Notes: generated by a model not told the origin, from the sequence alone. Shown: positions 52,374 through 62,080, counted from the first letter of the stretch. The stretch: DNA of 64,000 nucleotides from Enterobacter sp. 10-1 (GCA_002270295.1 NISF01000001.1:806001-870000); one strand, 5' to 3'. Program-made: numbers and translations.

Positions 52374-54428
52374 ATGGAACTTAAAGCGACAACATTGGGC
52401 AAACGCATGGCACAGCATCCCTATGATAGGGTGCAGCTGCTTAACGCCGGAGTAAAGGTTTCCGGTGATAGCCACGAGTATCTTATACCTTTCAATCAGT
52501 TATTGTCAGTTCATTGTCGGCGCGGTCTGGTCTGGGGCGAACTGGAGTTCGTGCTTCCGGATGGCAAAGTCGTGCGTTTGCATGGTACCGAATGGAATGA
52601 AACCCAGCGTTTCTTTCATCATCTGAATACGTTATGGCAGCAGTGGAGCGCGGAAATGAGCATCATTGCCGCCGACGTACTGAGCCAGCAGCTGGCTGAG
52701 ATCGCCCGCTCCAGCGCAGAAGGCAAATGGTTGACCCGTCAGCAGGTTAGCGACGTGCAGGGTAAAATTCGCCGGGCGCTCACCGGGCTGCCGATACCGA
52801 CCAGCCGACTTGACGCTTTCGACAACTGCCGCGAGCCGTGGCGTCAATGTCAGAGCTGGCTGGGTGACACCGAGGTGGCCAGACTGGCCCACAATCAGGC
52901 TTTCACTGAGTCGATGCTGGAACAGTACGGCGCATTTTTTGCGGGCGTGGAGTCTTCACCGCTTAACCCGGCGCAGGCGCGTGCGGTGGTTAACGGCGAG
53001 CGTTCTCTGCTGGTTCTTGCCGGCGCCGGCAGCGGCAAGACGTCGGTGCTGGTTGCCCGTGCCGGATGGCTGATCACAAGAGGTGAAGCGGCGGCTGAGC
53101 AGATTCTGCTGCTGGCGTTTGGTCGCCAGGCGGCGCTGGAAATGGATGAACGCATTCGCGAGCGGCTGAGCACCGATGATATTTCGGCGCGGACATTTCA
53201 TTCACTGGCTCTGCATATTATTCAGCAGGGCAGTAAGAAAGTCCCGTCTGTTAGCCAGCTCGAGAGCGACAGCCCGGCGCGTCAGGCGCTGCTGCTGAAA
53301 AACTGGCAGCAGCAGTGCCAGGAGAAAAAAGCTCACGCCAAAGGCTGGCGACAGTGGCTGGAAGACGAGATGGGCTGGCAGGTGCCGGAAAACGATTTCT
53401 GGCAGGATAAAAAAATACAGCGACGAATGGCGAGTCGCCTCGATCGCTGGGTCAGCCTGATGCGTATGCACGGCGGCTCACAGGCGGAGATGATTGCCGG
53501 CGCGCCGGAGGAGATACGCGAGCTTTTTGCTAAGCGCGTAAAATTAATGGCTCCGCTGCTGAAGGCGTGGAAAACGGCGCTGAAAGAGGAAAATGCGGTC
53601 GATTTCTCCGGCCTGATCCATCAGGCCATCAATATTCTTGATAAAGGACGCTTTGTCAGCCCGTGGAAGCATATTCTGGTCGATGAATTTCAGGATATTT
53701 CACCGCAGCGGGCCTCGCTGCTGGCCGCGCTGCGCCGGCAAAATACCCAGACCACGCTCTTTGCGGTCGGCGACGACTGGCAGGCAATCTATCGCTTTAG
53801 CGGCGCCCAGCTTTCGCTGACTACAGCGTTCAACCACTATTTTGGCGAAGGGGATTGCTGCGCGCTGGATACCACATATCGCTTTAATGGCCGCATTGGT
53901 GAAGTGGCGAACGGCTTTATTCAACAAAACCCGCACCAGCTGAGCAAGCCGCTCAACAGCCTGACCGCCGGGGATAAAAAGGCCGTTACGCTGCTGGCGG
54001 ACGATAAGCTTGATGATTTGCTCGATAAGCTGAGCGGCTACGTGAAACCAGACCAGCGGATCCTGCTATTGGCGCGCTACCATCATCTGAAACCCGCCGC
54101 GCTGGAGAAGGCCGCTACGCGATGGCCGAATCTGCAGCTCGATTTTATGACGATCCATGCCAGCAAAGGGCAGCAGGCGGATTACGTGATTGTCCTTGGG
54201 CTTCAGGATGGCGATGATGCGTTCCCGGCTCCGGCGCGGGAGTCGATCATGGAAGAGGCGCTGCTGCCGCAGCCGGAGGATTTTCCCGATGCAGAAGAGC
54301 GGCGCTTGCTGTACGTTGCCGTCACGCGTGCGCGTCTTCGCGTTTGGCTGCTGTTCAACAAAGAGCGGCCGTCTGCGTTTGTGGAGATGCTGGAAGCGCT
54401 GGATGTACCGGTAGCAAGAAAACCGTAA
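52374..54428 (+). CDS. helD: DNA helicase IV HelD
   Basis: Superfamily I 3'-5' DNA helicase (UvrD/Rep-like) involved in recombination. The 684 residues equal E. coli HelD. Motif I (Walker A) is LAGAGSGKTSV near residue 216, motif II VDEFQDISP, motif III FAVGDDWQAIYRFSGA and motif VI YVAVTRARLRVWL. It converges on mgsA with a hairpin between them. Confidence 0.97.
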   Translation: MELKATTLGKRMAQHPYDRVQLLNAGVKVSGDSHEYLIPFNQLLSVHCRRGLVWGELEFVLPDGKVVRLHGTEWNETQRFFHHLNTLWQQWSAEMSIIAADVLSQQLAEIARSSAEGKWLTRQQVSDVQGKIRRALTGLPIPTSRLDAFDNCREPWRQCQSWLGDTEVARLAHNQAFTESMLEQYGAFFAGVESSPLNPAQARAVVNGERSLLVLAGAGSGKTSVLVARAGWLITRGEAAAEQILLLAFGRQAALEMDERIRERLSTDDISARTFHSLALHIIQQGSKKVPSVSQLESDSPARQALLLKNWQQQCQEKKAHAKGWRQWLEDEMGWQVPENDFWQDKKIQRRMASRLDRWVSLMRMHGGSQAEMIAGAPEEIRELFAKRVKLMAPLLKAWKTALKEENAVDFSGLIHQAINILDKGRFVSPWKHILVDEFQDISPQRASLLAALRRQNTQTTLFAVGDDWQAIYRFSGAQLSLTTAFNHYFGEGDCCALDTTYRFNGRIGEVANGFIQQNPHQLSKPLNSLTAGDKKAVTLLADDKLDDLLDKLSGYVKPDQRILLLARYHHLKPAALEKAATRWPNLQLDFMTIHASKGQQADYVIVLGLQDGDDAFPAPARESIMEEALLPQPEDFPDAEERRLLYVAVTRARLRVWLLFNKERPSAFVEMLEALDVPVARKP

Positions 54429-54430
54429 CG

Positions 54431-54451
54431 GCTGGCGGCCTGGCCGCCAGC
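54431..54451. terminator. Hairpin between helD and mgsA
   Basis: GCTGGCGGC / GCCGCCAGC with loop CTG is a perfect 9-bp stem starting 2 nt after the helD stop. The tail GGGGTTTACTT is only weakly T-rich. Confidence 0.65.
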
Positions 54452-54456
54452 GGGGT

Positions 54457-54915
54457 TTACTTAAGACGTTCCGCCAGGTAACGCTGATAATCCGGGATCA
54501 GAATATCGAGAGGCTCGCCAAAGTGCGGCGACAGGATAATAAAGTCGGCGGTTGAAGCATTGGTCGCAACGGGAATGTTCCATACCGTCGCCAGGCGCAG
54601 CAGCGCCTTAACGTCCGGGTCGTGAGGCACGGCGTTTAGCGGATCCCAGAAGAAAATCAGTACATCAATTTTCCCTTCTGCAATCAGCGCGCCGACCTGC
54701 TGGTCGCCGCCCATCGGGCCGCTGAGCATCGCGTTAACTTCAAGCCCGGTTGCCCGGGAGATGAGATTTCCGGTGGTGCCTGTTGCGTAGAGTTCGTGTT
54801 GAGCCAGCAGCGCCTGGTGGCGAGCAACCCACTTCATCAGCATATCTTTACAGTGATCGTGAGCAACCAGAGCGATATGTTTGCGCGCGGGTAGCGTACG
54901 TGTCGTCAGTTCCAT
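54457..54915 (-). CDS. mgsA: Methylglyoxal synthase MgsA
   Basis: Turns dihydroxyacetone phosphate into methylglyoxal and phosphate, relieving sugar-phosphate stress. The start at 54915 ([20 protein letters not shown]) gives 152 residues, as in E. coli. Catalytic Asp71 is in [11 protein letters not shown], and His98 in AVPHDPD. Downstream detoxification by gloC is encoded in the same window. It is divergent from yccU. Confidence 0.97.
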   Translation of the reverse strand: MELTTRTLPARKHIALVAHDHCKDMLMKWVARHQALLAQHELYATGTTGNLISRATGLEVNAMLSGPMGGDQQVGALIAEGKIDVLIFFWDPLNAVPHDPDVKALLRLATVWNIPVATNASTADFIILSPHFGEPLDILIPDYQRYLAERLK

Positions 54916-55069
54916 AATTTCATTCCACATTTTAGCCTGCAGACAGATTACTGGAAGTGACTGTTGCTGCAAGCATCAGGGTGAAAAATTTTGACGTACC
55001 CGTTAGTCAGGGTAGATGGCCGGTTAGCCTGGATTAGCTTACACTTGGGCTAAATAGCGGGAGGATAAA

Positions 55070-55483
55070 ATGAAAGAGAACGATATCGCAGGCATTCTGA
55101 CCTCAACACGGACTATTGCGCTGGTGGGAGCCAGCGACAAACCGGACCGCCCAAGCTATCGGGTGATGAAGTATCTGCTGGAGCAGGGGTATCACGTGAT
55201 CCCGGTTTCGCCGAAGGTAGCGGGTAAAACGCTACTGGGGCAACAGGGCTACGCAACGCTGGCAGATGTTGCGGAAAAAGTGGATATGGTCGACGTATTT
55301 CGCAACTCCGATGCGGCGCTGGGCGTTGCTCAGGAGGCCATCGCCATCGGTGCGAAAACGCTGTGGCTGCAGCTAGGCGTGATTAACGAGCAGGCGGCTG
55401 TTCTGGCACGAGAGGCAGGGCTAAACGTGGTGATGGATCGCTGTCCGGCGATTGAAATCCCGAGATTAGGTCTGGCGAAGTAA
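55070..55483 (+). CDS. yccU: CoA-binding domain protein YccU
   Basis: Cytoplasmic protein with a single Rossmann-type CoA-binding domain, of unknown role. The 137 residues equal E. coli YccU. The nucleotide-binding turn is [20 protein letters not shown] near residues 17-36, followed by [17 protein letters not shown] precedes the start by 6-11 nt. A terminator follows directly. Confidence 0.93.
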   Translation: MKENDIAGILTSTRTIALVGASDKPDRPSYRVMKYLLEQGYHVIPVSPKVAGKTLLGQQGYATLADVAEKVDMVDVFRNSDAALGVAQEAIAIGAKTLWLQLGVINEQAAVLAREAGLNVVMDRCPAIEIPRLGLAK

Positions 55484-55485
55484 AT

Positions 55486-55513
55486 AAAAACCCCGCCGTT
55501 GCGGGGTTTTTTT
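55486..55513. terminator. Bidirectional terminator between yccU and hspQ
   Basis: AAAAACCCCGC / GCGGGGTTTTT with loop CGTT and seven T on the plus strand. It lies between the convergent yccU and hspQ stops. Confidence 0.95.
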
Positions 55514-55514
55514 G

Positions 55515-55832
55515 CTAGTTGCGCAGTCGAGGCGCCTGGAGCTGCTGGCGAATGGTCCTCGCCAGCTCGTCCATTGACGGCTGCTCCGGATGCTCATCGC
55601 TGGGCTCGCTGCTGAGCTGCGCTTCGGCAAGATAGGTGTGAACGGGCTGGCCATCCTCATCTTCCATCACCACATGATACCAGGGCGATGCCCGCAGCTC
55701 GTCATTGGCCGCAATTTCGTCCTCCGCCGGTTCTGCAAGCGAATATTCTGGATCGATATCAACAACCACGCCGAGGAAGCCTAACAGCGTATGGCGAACC
55801 TGCTGGCCGATACCGAATTTGCTGGCAATCAT
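55515..55832 (-). CDS. hspQ: Heat shock protein HspQ
   Basis: Hemimethylated-DNA-binding/YccV-domain protein that promotes degradation of mutant DnaA and acts as a Lon specificity enhancer. The start at 55832 ([20 protein letters not shown]) gives 105 residues as in E. coli, with AGGAGG 5 nt upstream on the minus strand. It lies 59 nt downstream of rlmI on the same strand. Confidence 0.95.
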   Translation of the reverse strand: MIASKFGIGQQVRHTLLGFLGVVVDIDPEYSLAEPAEDEIAANDELRASPWYHVVMEDEDGQPVHTYLAEAQLSSEPSDEHPEQPSMDELARTIRQQLQAPRLRN

Positions 55833-55891
55833 AGGCACCTCCTGGGAAACGTTATTACCTGCTATATGCGGGCAACGTTCCGCTTTTCAAG

Positions 55892-57094
55892 TTACATGAT
55901 GCGGCAGGCAAACCCTTTCAGATACAGACCTTCCGGGTAGGTTGCGATCACGGGATGGTCGGCAGCCTGGCGGAACTGTTCTATAAATTGTACATCACGT
56001 CCGGCGTCAATTGCGGCATCGGCGATGATTTTCTGAAATAAATCGGTAGCCATCAGACCCGAGCAGGAGAAGGTCAGCAGGATCCCGCCGGGATTGAGCA
56101 ACTGGATAGCCAGCATGTTGATATCTTTATAGCCGCGGCAGGCGCCCATCAGCTGGCTTTTGTTCTCAACAAACTTCGGCGGATCCATCACGATCACATC
56201 AAATTTTTCATTCTGGTCACGATACTTACGCAGCAGCTTAAAGACGTCATCGCGGACAAATTCAGCTTTGGAGAGATCGAGCTGGTTCAGTTCGATATTC
56301 TGCTTCGCCACGTCCAGCGCTTCCTGGGAGGTATCGACGCTGATCACCTGGCTACAGCCGCCCATCAGCGCGGAAACGGCGAAACCGCCGGTATAGGAGA
56401 AGCAGTTGAGGACGCGTTTGTCGGCGACGTAGCGGCGGGTCGCCAGGCGGCTATCGCGCTGATCGAGATAGTAGCCGGTTTTATGGCCGCCCTGAATATC
56501 CACCAGCAGCTGCATTCCGTGCTCGGTGATGGGCAGCAGCGCAGGCGGCATTTCGCCGGTAACCAGGCCCTGCGCCAGATCCAAACCCTCTTTTTTACGT
56601 ACCGCGACATCGCTGCGATCGTAAATGGAACAGGCGGGGAACAGGGTCTGTAGCGCGCTAACGATGGACGCGCGCTGATATTCTGCGCCGGCGCTGAGCA
56701 GCTGCAGAACGAAAAAATTGCCGAAGCGGTCAATCGTTACGCCCGGAAGCCCGTCGGATTCGCCGGCAATCAGACGATAGCTGTCGAGGCCATCGCGGGC
56801 CGCCAGCCATTCGCGCCAGGTTTGCGCCTGCTGCAGACGGCGTTCGAAAAAGGCAATATCGATCTCCTCGTTGCGGTCAAAACTCCAGACGCGCGCGCGG
56901 ATCTGCGATGACGGAGAGAACGCGCCGCGAGCAAGCCATTTCCCCTGCGAATCAACGATATCGATAGTTTCGCCGGAACGGGCTTTACCTTCCATACGGG
57001 CGACGGCGCCGGAGAAAATCCAGGGGTGGCGACGCAGCAGGGATTTCTCGCGTCCTTTGGTCAACACTAAGCGGGGGAAAATGGAATCTGTCAT
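55892..57094 (-). CDS. rlmI: 23S rRNA m5C1962 methyltransferase RlmI
   Basis: SAM-dependent enzyme that methylates C1962 of 23S rRNA. The start at 57094 ([20 protein letters not shown]) gives 400 residues (E. coli 396; the N-terminus is 4 longer). A PUA domain precedes an EEHEE domain and the methyltransferase with [33 protein letters not shown] and the catalytic Cys in TFSCSGLM. It is upstream of hspQ. Confidence 0.96.
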   Translation of the reverse strand: MTDSIFPRLVLTKGREKSLLRRHPWIFSGAVARMEGKARSGETIDIVDSQGKWLARGAFSPSSQIRARVWSFDRNEEIDIAFFERRLQQAQTWREWLAARDGLDSYRLIAGESDGLPGVTIDRFGNFFVLQLLSAGAEYQRASIVSALQTLFPACSIYDRSDVAVRKKEGLDLAQGLVTGEMPPALLPITEHGMQLLVDIQGGHKTGYYLDQRDSRLATRRYVADKRVLNCFSYTGGFAVSALMGGCSQVISVDTSQEALDVAKQNIELNQLDLSKAEFVRDDVFKLLRKYRDQNEKFDVIVMDPPKFVENKSQLMGACRGYKDINMLAIQLLNPGGILLTFSCSGLMATDLFQKIIADAAIDAGRDVQFIEQFRQAADHPVIATYPEGLYLKGFACRIM

Positions 57095-57285
57095 GGGGCT
57101 ACCTTTAGCAACGGGAATGTCGGCACCGAAAAATGGCGCGTAGGTTAGCACATGTGGCCGCCGCAAGCACCATGCCCGCTGCGCGAGCAGGTGAGCGTTT
57201 CGGCACAAAACACAGGCACTTTGGCACAATAAAAATCACCCGCGGATCTTACAGTGTTTTCCTCAACCCAATGGAGGAAAATGCA

Positions 57286-57840
57286 ATGAAAACAGGATTT
57301 GGCTTAGCTGCGGCCTTGATGTTAGCGATGAGCGGCAGCGCGGCGGCGGCGCAGTTTCAGGTGACCAGCGGCGATATGCGGGATGAAGGAAGCCTCGCTC
57401 AGGCACATTGGTTCAGCGGTTTTGGCTGCACCGGCGGCAACGTCTCGCCGCAGCTGGCCTGGAAAAATGCGCCGCCGGGGACCCGTAGTTTTGCCGTCAC
57501 TGCCTATGACCCGGATGCGCCAACCGGCAGCGGCTGGTGGCACTGGACGGTGGTGAATATCAGCAGCAGCGTGGCAAGTTTAGCCGCTGGCGCCGGAGAT
57601 AAAAACAACGCTAAACTGCCGGACGGAGCGGTTCAGGGACGCAATGATTTTGGCTATGCCGGATTTGGCGGCGCCTGTCCGCCCGCCGGCGATAAGCCTC
57701 ACCGCTACCGCTTTACCGTGTGGGCGCTTGATACGCCGACATTACCCGTTGATGCACAGGCCAGCGGCGCGTTGGTCGGATTTATGTTGCATAGCCACGC
57801 TATCGCCAGCGCGCAGCTGACGGCAAGGGCAGGGCGCTAA
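57286..57840 (+). CDS. Periplasmic PEBP-family protein, YbcL/YbhB-like
   Basis: Phosphatidylethanolamine-binding-protein-like protein (Raf kinase inhibitor-like). The ATG at 57286 is preceded by GGAGG at 57274-57278 and gives 184 residues. A signal peptide (KTGFGLAAALMLAMSGSAAA) precedes QFQVTSGDM. PEBP hallmarks are GGNVSPQLAW, AYDPDAPTGSGWWHW and the C-terminal ALVGFMLHSHAIASA. The closest E. coli relative is YbcL, but that gene is elsewhere. It is 17 nt before an AraC-type gene and is probably its cotranscribed partner. Function unknown. Confidence 0.88.
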   Translation: MKTGFGLAAALMLAMSGSAAAAQFQVTSGDMRDEGSLAQAHWFSGFGCTGGNVSPQLAWKNAPPGTRSFAVTAYDPDAPTGSGWWHWTVVNISSSVASLAAGAGDKNNAKLPDGAVQGRNDFGYAGFGGACPPAGDKPHRYRFTVWALDTPTLPVDAQASGALVGFMLHSHAIASAQLTARAGR

Positions 57841-57857
57841 ACCCGTAAGGAGGCCAG

Positions 57858-58646
57858 ATGCAGAATATAAACTTTCGCCATAACGCCTTAACCGCGGCGG
57901 AAATTACCTCCCGGCGCCTGTATAAACTGCATCGCGTGACGCTGTTTACTCCCGCTCTGTGCCGGGTCAATCGCGGCAGCAAAATTATCGTTCAGGGCGT
58001 AAGCCAGATGCTGGCCACGCCGCAGCAGCTGATTATTCTGCCGGCCGATCTTGAGCTCGAGGTGATTAATCAGCCGGATAACGGGCTGTTTTGCTCCGAT
58101 CTACTCTCTCTGACGCCAGAACTGCTGGCGGATTTTAAAGCTCGCTATATGAGTGAGCCGCAGCCCGGGCGACTTACCTCCCTGTGCGCGCCGGCGACTC
58201 CCGATCTGGTGTTTATGTGGCAAAACGTCCTGCAGGCGGTACGCAGCGGATTATCGGCCGAGCTGCAGCATCACCAGGCGATGGGACTATTGCTGGCGCT
58301 GCACCAGGCGGGTTACGCCGGGCCGCTGCTCAATGAGAGGCAGCAGAATCTGAGCGGCCAGGTGCGGCAAATTATTATGCTGTCGCCCGCGCAGGCGTGG
58401 AGCGTCCCGCGGGTGGCGAAAATGCTGTTCCTTGGCGAATCGACGCTACGCCGACGCCTGCACCAGGAAGATCAAAGTTTTCGCCAGATTGTTGAGGAGG
58501 TGCGTATGGCTTATGCCCTCGGCCAGCTACAATCGACCTCATTACCGATAGGCGAAATCGCCGTGAACAGCGGCTATCAGTCCGGTTCGCGCTTCACGGC
58601 GCGCTTTCGTCAGCACTATGGCCTGTTGCCGAAACACGTACGCTAG
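57858..58646 (+). CDS. AraC-family transcriptional regulator
   Basis: A 262-residue AraC/XylS-type regulator. The N-terminal part (residues 1-150) is a variable sensor-like domain. The C-terminal DNA-binding domain has two helix-turn-helix units, about residues 181-203 (VPRVAKMLFLGESTLRRR) and 231-255 (IGEIAVNSGYQSGSRF, then TARFRQHYG). AAGGAGG precedes its start by a few bases. It follows the PEBP gene by 17 nt and probably controls it, perhaps with itself. Ligand unknown; I recognise no named orthologue with certainty. Confidence 0.88.
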   Translation: MQNINFRHNALTAAEITSRRLYKLHRVTLFTPALCRVNRGSKIIVQGVSQMLATPQQLIILPADLELEVINQPDNGLFCSDLLSLTPELLADFKARYMSEPQPGRLTSLCAPATPDLVFMWQNVLQAVRSGLSAELQHHQAMGLLLALHQAGYAGPLLNERQQNLSGQVRQIIMLSPAQAWSVPRVAKMLFLGESTLRRRLHQEDQSFRQIVEEVRMAYALGQLQSTSLPIGEIAVNSGYQSGSRFTARFRQHYGLLPKHVR

Positions 58647-58698
58647 TCAGAATTTGCTATTCTCAGCGTAGAGTTATTGGCACGAAAGGAGAGCAATC

Positions 58699-58980
58699 AT
58701 GGCGACACTCTGCACGATGGCATGGGTATACGGTTCAGTTCAGGGGGTAGGCTTTCGCTACACGACGCAGCGGGAGGCGCTACGCTTAGGGCTGACGGGC
58801 TACGCGCGCAATCTTGACGACGGTAGCGTAGAGGTGCTGGCCTGCGGTGAGGCGGAGCAGGTGGCGGCGCTGGTGAGCTGGCTGAAGGAGGGCGGGCCTC
58901 GCAGCGCGCGGGTCGACCGGGTGCACACCGAGCCCCATCAGCCCACCAGAGAGTGGCAAAAATTCTCCATTCTGTACTAG
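58699..58980 (+). CDS. acyP: Acylphosphatase AcyP (YccX)
   Basis: Small enzyme that hydrolyses acyl phosphates such as acetyl phosphate and carbamoyl phosphate. The protein is 93 residues. The phosphate-binding loop [14 protein letters not shown] carries catalytic Arg20, and [13 protein letters not shown] carries catalytic Asn38. AAAGGAG precedes the start. The stop codon lies inside CTAG, shared with the stop of the convergent tusE. Confidence 0.95.
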   Translation: MATLCTMAWVYGSVQGVGFRYTTQREALRLGLTGYARNLDDGSVEVLACGEAEQVAALVSWLKEGGPRSARVDRVHTEPHQPTREWQKFSILY

Positions 58981-59306
58981 ATGCATTTCACCGGTTTGGG
59001 CAGCCCGGCAATTTTCGTTGCCTGTTTGGCGGGGCCTTTGGGGAACAGGCGGTAGAGATAGCGGCTGTTGCCTTTCTCCTCGCCGAACTTATTTGCCATC
59101 GCCTTCACCAGCATCCGAATGGCCGGCGAGGTGTTGAACTCCAGATAAAAGTCGCGGACAAAACGCACGACCTCCCAGTGTTCAGGCGACAGGACAATAC
59201 CTTCCCGTTCGGCAATGGCTGTTGCCAGGGCTTCACTCCAGAGGGTGGTATCCTTCAGATAGCCTTCGCTATCGGTCTCAATTTCATTGCCTTCAAAGAT
59301 CAACAT
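58977..59306 (-). CDS. tusE: Sulfur transfer protein TusE
   Basis: Last carrier of the TusA-TusBCD-TusE sulfur relay; it passes persulfide sulfur to MnmA for 2-thiolation of tRNA U34. The 109 residues equal E. coli TusE (YccK, DsrC family). The conserved C-terminal cysteine is Cys108 in PKPVKCI. The gene overlaps acyP by 4 nt, tail to tail. Confidence 0.96.
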   Translation of the reverse strand: MLIFEGNEIETDSEGYLKDTTLWSEALATAIAEREGIVLSPEHWEVVRFVRDFYLEFNTSPAIRMLVKAMANKFGEEKGNSRYLYRLFPKGPAKQATKIAGLPKPVKCI

Positions 59307-59343
59307 AATTCTTCACACACCGCTAAAACTGGCGGCAGTTTAG

Positions 59344-59376
59344 CAAAAAAAAAGGCCCCGCATAAGCAGGGCCTGA
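59344..59376 (-). terminator. Terminator of yccA
   Basis: On the minus strand AGGCCCTGC / GCGGGGCCT (one mismatch or wobble, loop TTAT) ends in nine T. It lies about 20 nt after the yccA stop. Confidence 0.92.
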
Positions 59377-59393
59377 GAAGAACTGAAGGGAGA

Positions 59394-60053
59394 TTAGTCT
59401 TTGCTGGCGAAGCCCAGAATGCTCAGCAGGCTGACAAAGATGTTGTACAGCGACACATACAGGCTCACGGTTGCGCGGATATAGTTGGTTTCGCCGCCGC
59501 GGATGATGTTGCTGGTTTCAAACAGGATGGCGCCGGATGAAATCAGAATAAACACCGCGCTGATTGCCAGATGCAGAGCCTGCAGCTGCAGGAAAATATT
59601 CGCAACCATACCGATCAGCACCACCACTACGCCCGCCATCAGCATTCCGCCAAGGAAAGACATATCTTTGCGGGTCGTGAGCACGTACGCCGAGCAGCAG
59701 AAGAACACCAGCGCGGTACCGCCCAGCGCCAGGCCGATTAAATCTCCCATGCCTGCTGACAGATAGGCGTTGAGCATCGGCCCAAGGATATAGCCCAGGA
59801 AGCCGGTAAAGGCGAAGGCCGCCAGGATGCCCGACGGCTTGTCGGCCAGCTTATAGGTCAGGAACATCAACCCGTACATGCCGACCAGAGTCAGAATCAG
59901 CCCGGGAGACGGCAGCATCAGGACCGTGCTTGCCGTTGCCGTAATGGCAGAAAATGCCAGCGTCAGGCTGAGCAGGAAATAGGTGTTACGCAGAACTTTG
60001 TGCGTGCTGAGCAGCGATGAACGGTCACGCGACGACGTAATTATACGATCCAT
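59394..60053 (-). CDS. yccA: Bax-inhibitor-1 family FtsH modulator YccA
   Basis: Inner-membrane protein with seven membrane helices (Bax inhibitor-1/LFG family). It binds FtsH and, in E. coli, slows degradation of jammed SecY translocons. The 219 residues equal E. coli YccA. The N-terminus [20 protein letters not shown] is the cytoplasmic tail that FtsH attacks. A perfect CpxR box lies 70-85 bp upstream, fitting control by envelope stress. Confidence 0.96.
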   Translation of the reverse strand: MDRIITSSRDRSSLLSTHKVLRNTYFLLSLTLAFSAITATASTVLMLPSPGLILTLVGMYGLMFLTYKLADKPSGILAAFAFTGFLGYILGPMLNAYLSAGMGDLIGLALGGTALVFFCCSAYVLTTRKDMSFLGGMLMAGVVVVLIGMVANIFLQLQALHLAISAVFILISSGAILFETSNIIRGGETNYIRATVSLYVSLYNIFVSLLSILGFASKD

Positions 60054-60123
60054 GAGTCACTCTCTTATGACAGATGTTATTAATAACGAAGCATAAAAAA
60101 ACCACGCCAGAAGCCATAGTGCT

Positions 60124-60138
60124 TTTACCCATCTTTAC
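60124..60138 (-). promoter_or_regulatory. CpxR box upstream of yccA
   Basis: Read on the minus strand, GTAAAGATGGGTAAA is a perfect GTAAA-N5-GTAAA tandem, the CpxR-P consensus. It stands about 70 bp from the yccA start. yccA belongs to the Cpx regulon in E. coli. Confidence 0.88.
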
Positions 60139-60320
60139 TTAGACCTTAGCGCAATATTCCAGCATATTATTCTAATAAATTACGAAAAGGCGGTGTGTTT
60201 GTGCGTTTGGCGCCAGGAACCAGATCGGAATCTGATAGGTTACTGAAAAATATTGCGTTATCGCCATTCTGTGGCTAAGTGTGGGGAGGGTACAAACGAA
60301 GCGTCATAAAGGCAAGGGAT

Positions 60321-61949
60321 ATGAAATTACAAAAATATAACGACATCACGCAGGCATTATTGATGGCGGGTTTACTCGCCGCAGCGGCGCCGACTCTGGC
60401 TGCACAGGTCCCGGCCGGGACCGTGCTGGCAGAGAAGCAGGAGCTGGTCAGAAATAACGGCAGCGAGCCCTCGTCGCTGGATCCGCATAAGGTCGAAAGT
60501 GACGTTGAATTCAACATCATCAGCGATCTCTTCGAAGGACTGGTCAGCGTCTCTCCTGGGGGCGAGATTCAGCCTCGTCTGGCGGAGAAATGGGAAAATA
60601 AAGATAACACCGTATGGACGTTTCATCTGCGTCCGGGCATCACGTGGTCTGACGGGACCGCGATTACCGCGCCGGATATTGTCTGGAGCTGGCAGAGGCT
60701 GGTTTCCCCGGCCACGGCATCACCCTATGCCAGCTATCCGGGGAACATGCATATTGTGAACGCTCAGGATATCGCGCAGGGTAAAAAAACGCCCGACACG
60801 CTGGGCGTAAAGGCTATCGATGACGCGACGCTGGAAGTCACCTTAAACCAGCCTAACGCGGCGTTCTTGCCGATGCTGGCGCATCCGTCTCTGGTGCCGG
60901 TCGATAAAGTGCTGGTAAATCGCTTTGGCGAGAAGTGGACCAAACCGGAACATCTGGTGACCAGCGGCGCCTATAAGCTGTCCCGGTGGGTGGTGAACGA
61001 GCGCATTGTGGCCGAGCGGAATCCGCGCTACTGGGATAACGCCGATACCGTCATCAATAAAGTGACCTATCTACCCATTAGCTCCGAGGCGGCAGACGTT
61101 AACCGCTATAAAGCGGGGGAAATCGATATCGTTTATACGGTGCCGATCAACCAGTTTGCTCAGTTGAAAAAAACTATGGGCGAGCAGGTGAACGTCTCGC
61201 CGCAGCTGGCGACTTACTATTACGAGTTCAATACCACTAAGCCGCCGTTTAACGACCCGCGGGTCCGGCTGGCGCTGAATATGGCGCTGGATAAAGACAT
61301 TATCGCTGAGAAGGTATTGGGGCAGGGTCAGCGTCCGGCATGGCTAATTAGCCAGCCTGATATTGGCGGCGTAAAGCTGCATAACCCGGATTATGCCAGC
61401 TGGCCGCGCGACAAGCGTATTGCCGAGGCTAAAAGGCTGCTGAGAGAAGCCGGTTATAACGAAAGCCACCCGCTGGTGTTTAATTTGCTCTACAACACTT
61501 CAGAATCGCATCAGCGCGTGGCAATCGCCGCCAGTTCGATGTGGAAGAAGAATCTAGGCGTTGAGGCGAAGCTACAAAATCAGGAATGGAAAACGATGCT
61601 CGACACCATGCATACGCATAATTTTGATGCGGTGCGCTACGCGTGGATTGCTGATTATGACGATGCCGCTACCTTCCTCAATAACTTCCGTACCGGCGAT
61701 AGTGAAAACACCAGCCAGTACAGCAATCCTGCGTACGATGAAGCGTTACGCAATGCGGCCAAAGCTCCGGACGTGACCACCCGCGGCAAGTTTTATCAGC
61801 AGGCGGAGGATCTGTTGGGCAAAGATGTTCCGGCAGTCCCGGTTTATCACTATGTCCGCACGCATCTGGTGAAGCCGTGGGTCGGCGGATTTACGCCGGA
61901 TAAGCTGGGGTATTACTTCACCAGGGATATGTACATCAAAAAACATTAA
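60321..61949 (+). CDS. OppA/MppA-family periplasmic peptide-binding protein
   Basis: Solute-binding protein family 5 (OppA/MppA type) for oligopeptides or murein peptides. The ATG at 60321 follows GGCAAGGGAT and gives 542 residues, near OppA (543) and MppA (537). A signal peptide runs to LAAQVPAG (cleavage near residue 27). Family motifs are GTVLAEKQELVRNNGSEPSSL, here with the first 15 residues typical, SGAYKLSRWVVNERIV and FNLLYNTSESHQRVAIA. No permease or ATPase gene is adjacent, so it probably uses the shared Opp transporter. It lies between yccA and serT, where E. coli K-12 has no gene. Confidence 0.9.
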   Translation: MKLQKYNDITQALLMAGLLAAAAPTLAAQVPAGTVLAEKQELVRNNGSEPSSLDPHKVESDVEFNIISDLFEGLVSVSPGGEIQPRLAEKWENKDNTVWTFHLRPGITWSDGTAITAPDIVWSWQRLVSPATASPYASYPGNMHIVNAQDIAQGKKTPDTLGVKAIDDATLEVTLNQPNAAFLPMLAHPSLVPVDKVLVNRFGEKWTKPEHLVTSGAYKLSRWVVNERIVAERNPRYWDNADTVINKVTYLPISSEAADVNRYKAGEIDIVYTVPINQFAQLKKTMGEQVNVSPQLATYYYEFNTTKPPFNDPRVRLALNMALDKDIIAEKVLGQGQRPAWLISQPDIGGVKLHNPDYASWPRDKRIAEAKRLLREAGYNESHPLVFNLLYNTSESHQRVAIAASSMWKKNLGVEAKLQNQEWKTMLDTMHTHNFDAVRYAWIADYDDAATFLNNFRTGDSENTSQYSNPAYDEALRNAAKAPDVTTRGKFYQQAEDLLGKDVPAVPVYHYVRTHLVKPWVGGFTPDKLGYYFTRDMYIKKH

Positions 61950-62051
61950 CGCGGAGAGGGCGGTTGGCGCTGGAATTCTGTGCAAACCGCCTGATTTTCA
62001 GACGAATAACGCGTTTTTGTTTATTTTTAAGGCAGTTGAACGAAATCGTGC

Positions 62052-62080
62052 TTTACAGCCTGAACAGAGGTGTTTATAGT
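62052..62080 (+). promoter_or_regulatory. serT promoter
   Basis: -35 TTTACA (62052-62057), 17-bp spacer and -10 TATAGT (62075-62080), followed by the GC-rich discriminator GCGCCCC typical of stringently controlled stable-RNA promoters. The tRNA begins 13 nt after the -10. Confidence 0.88.
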
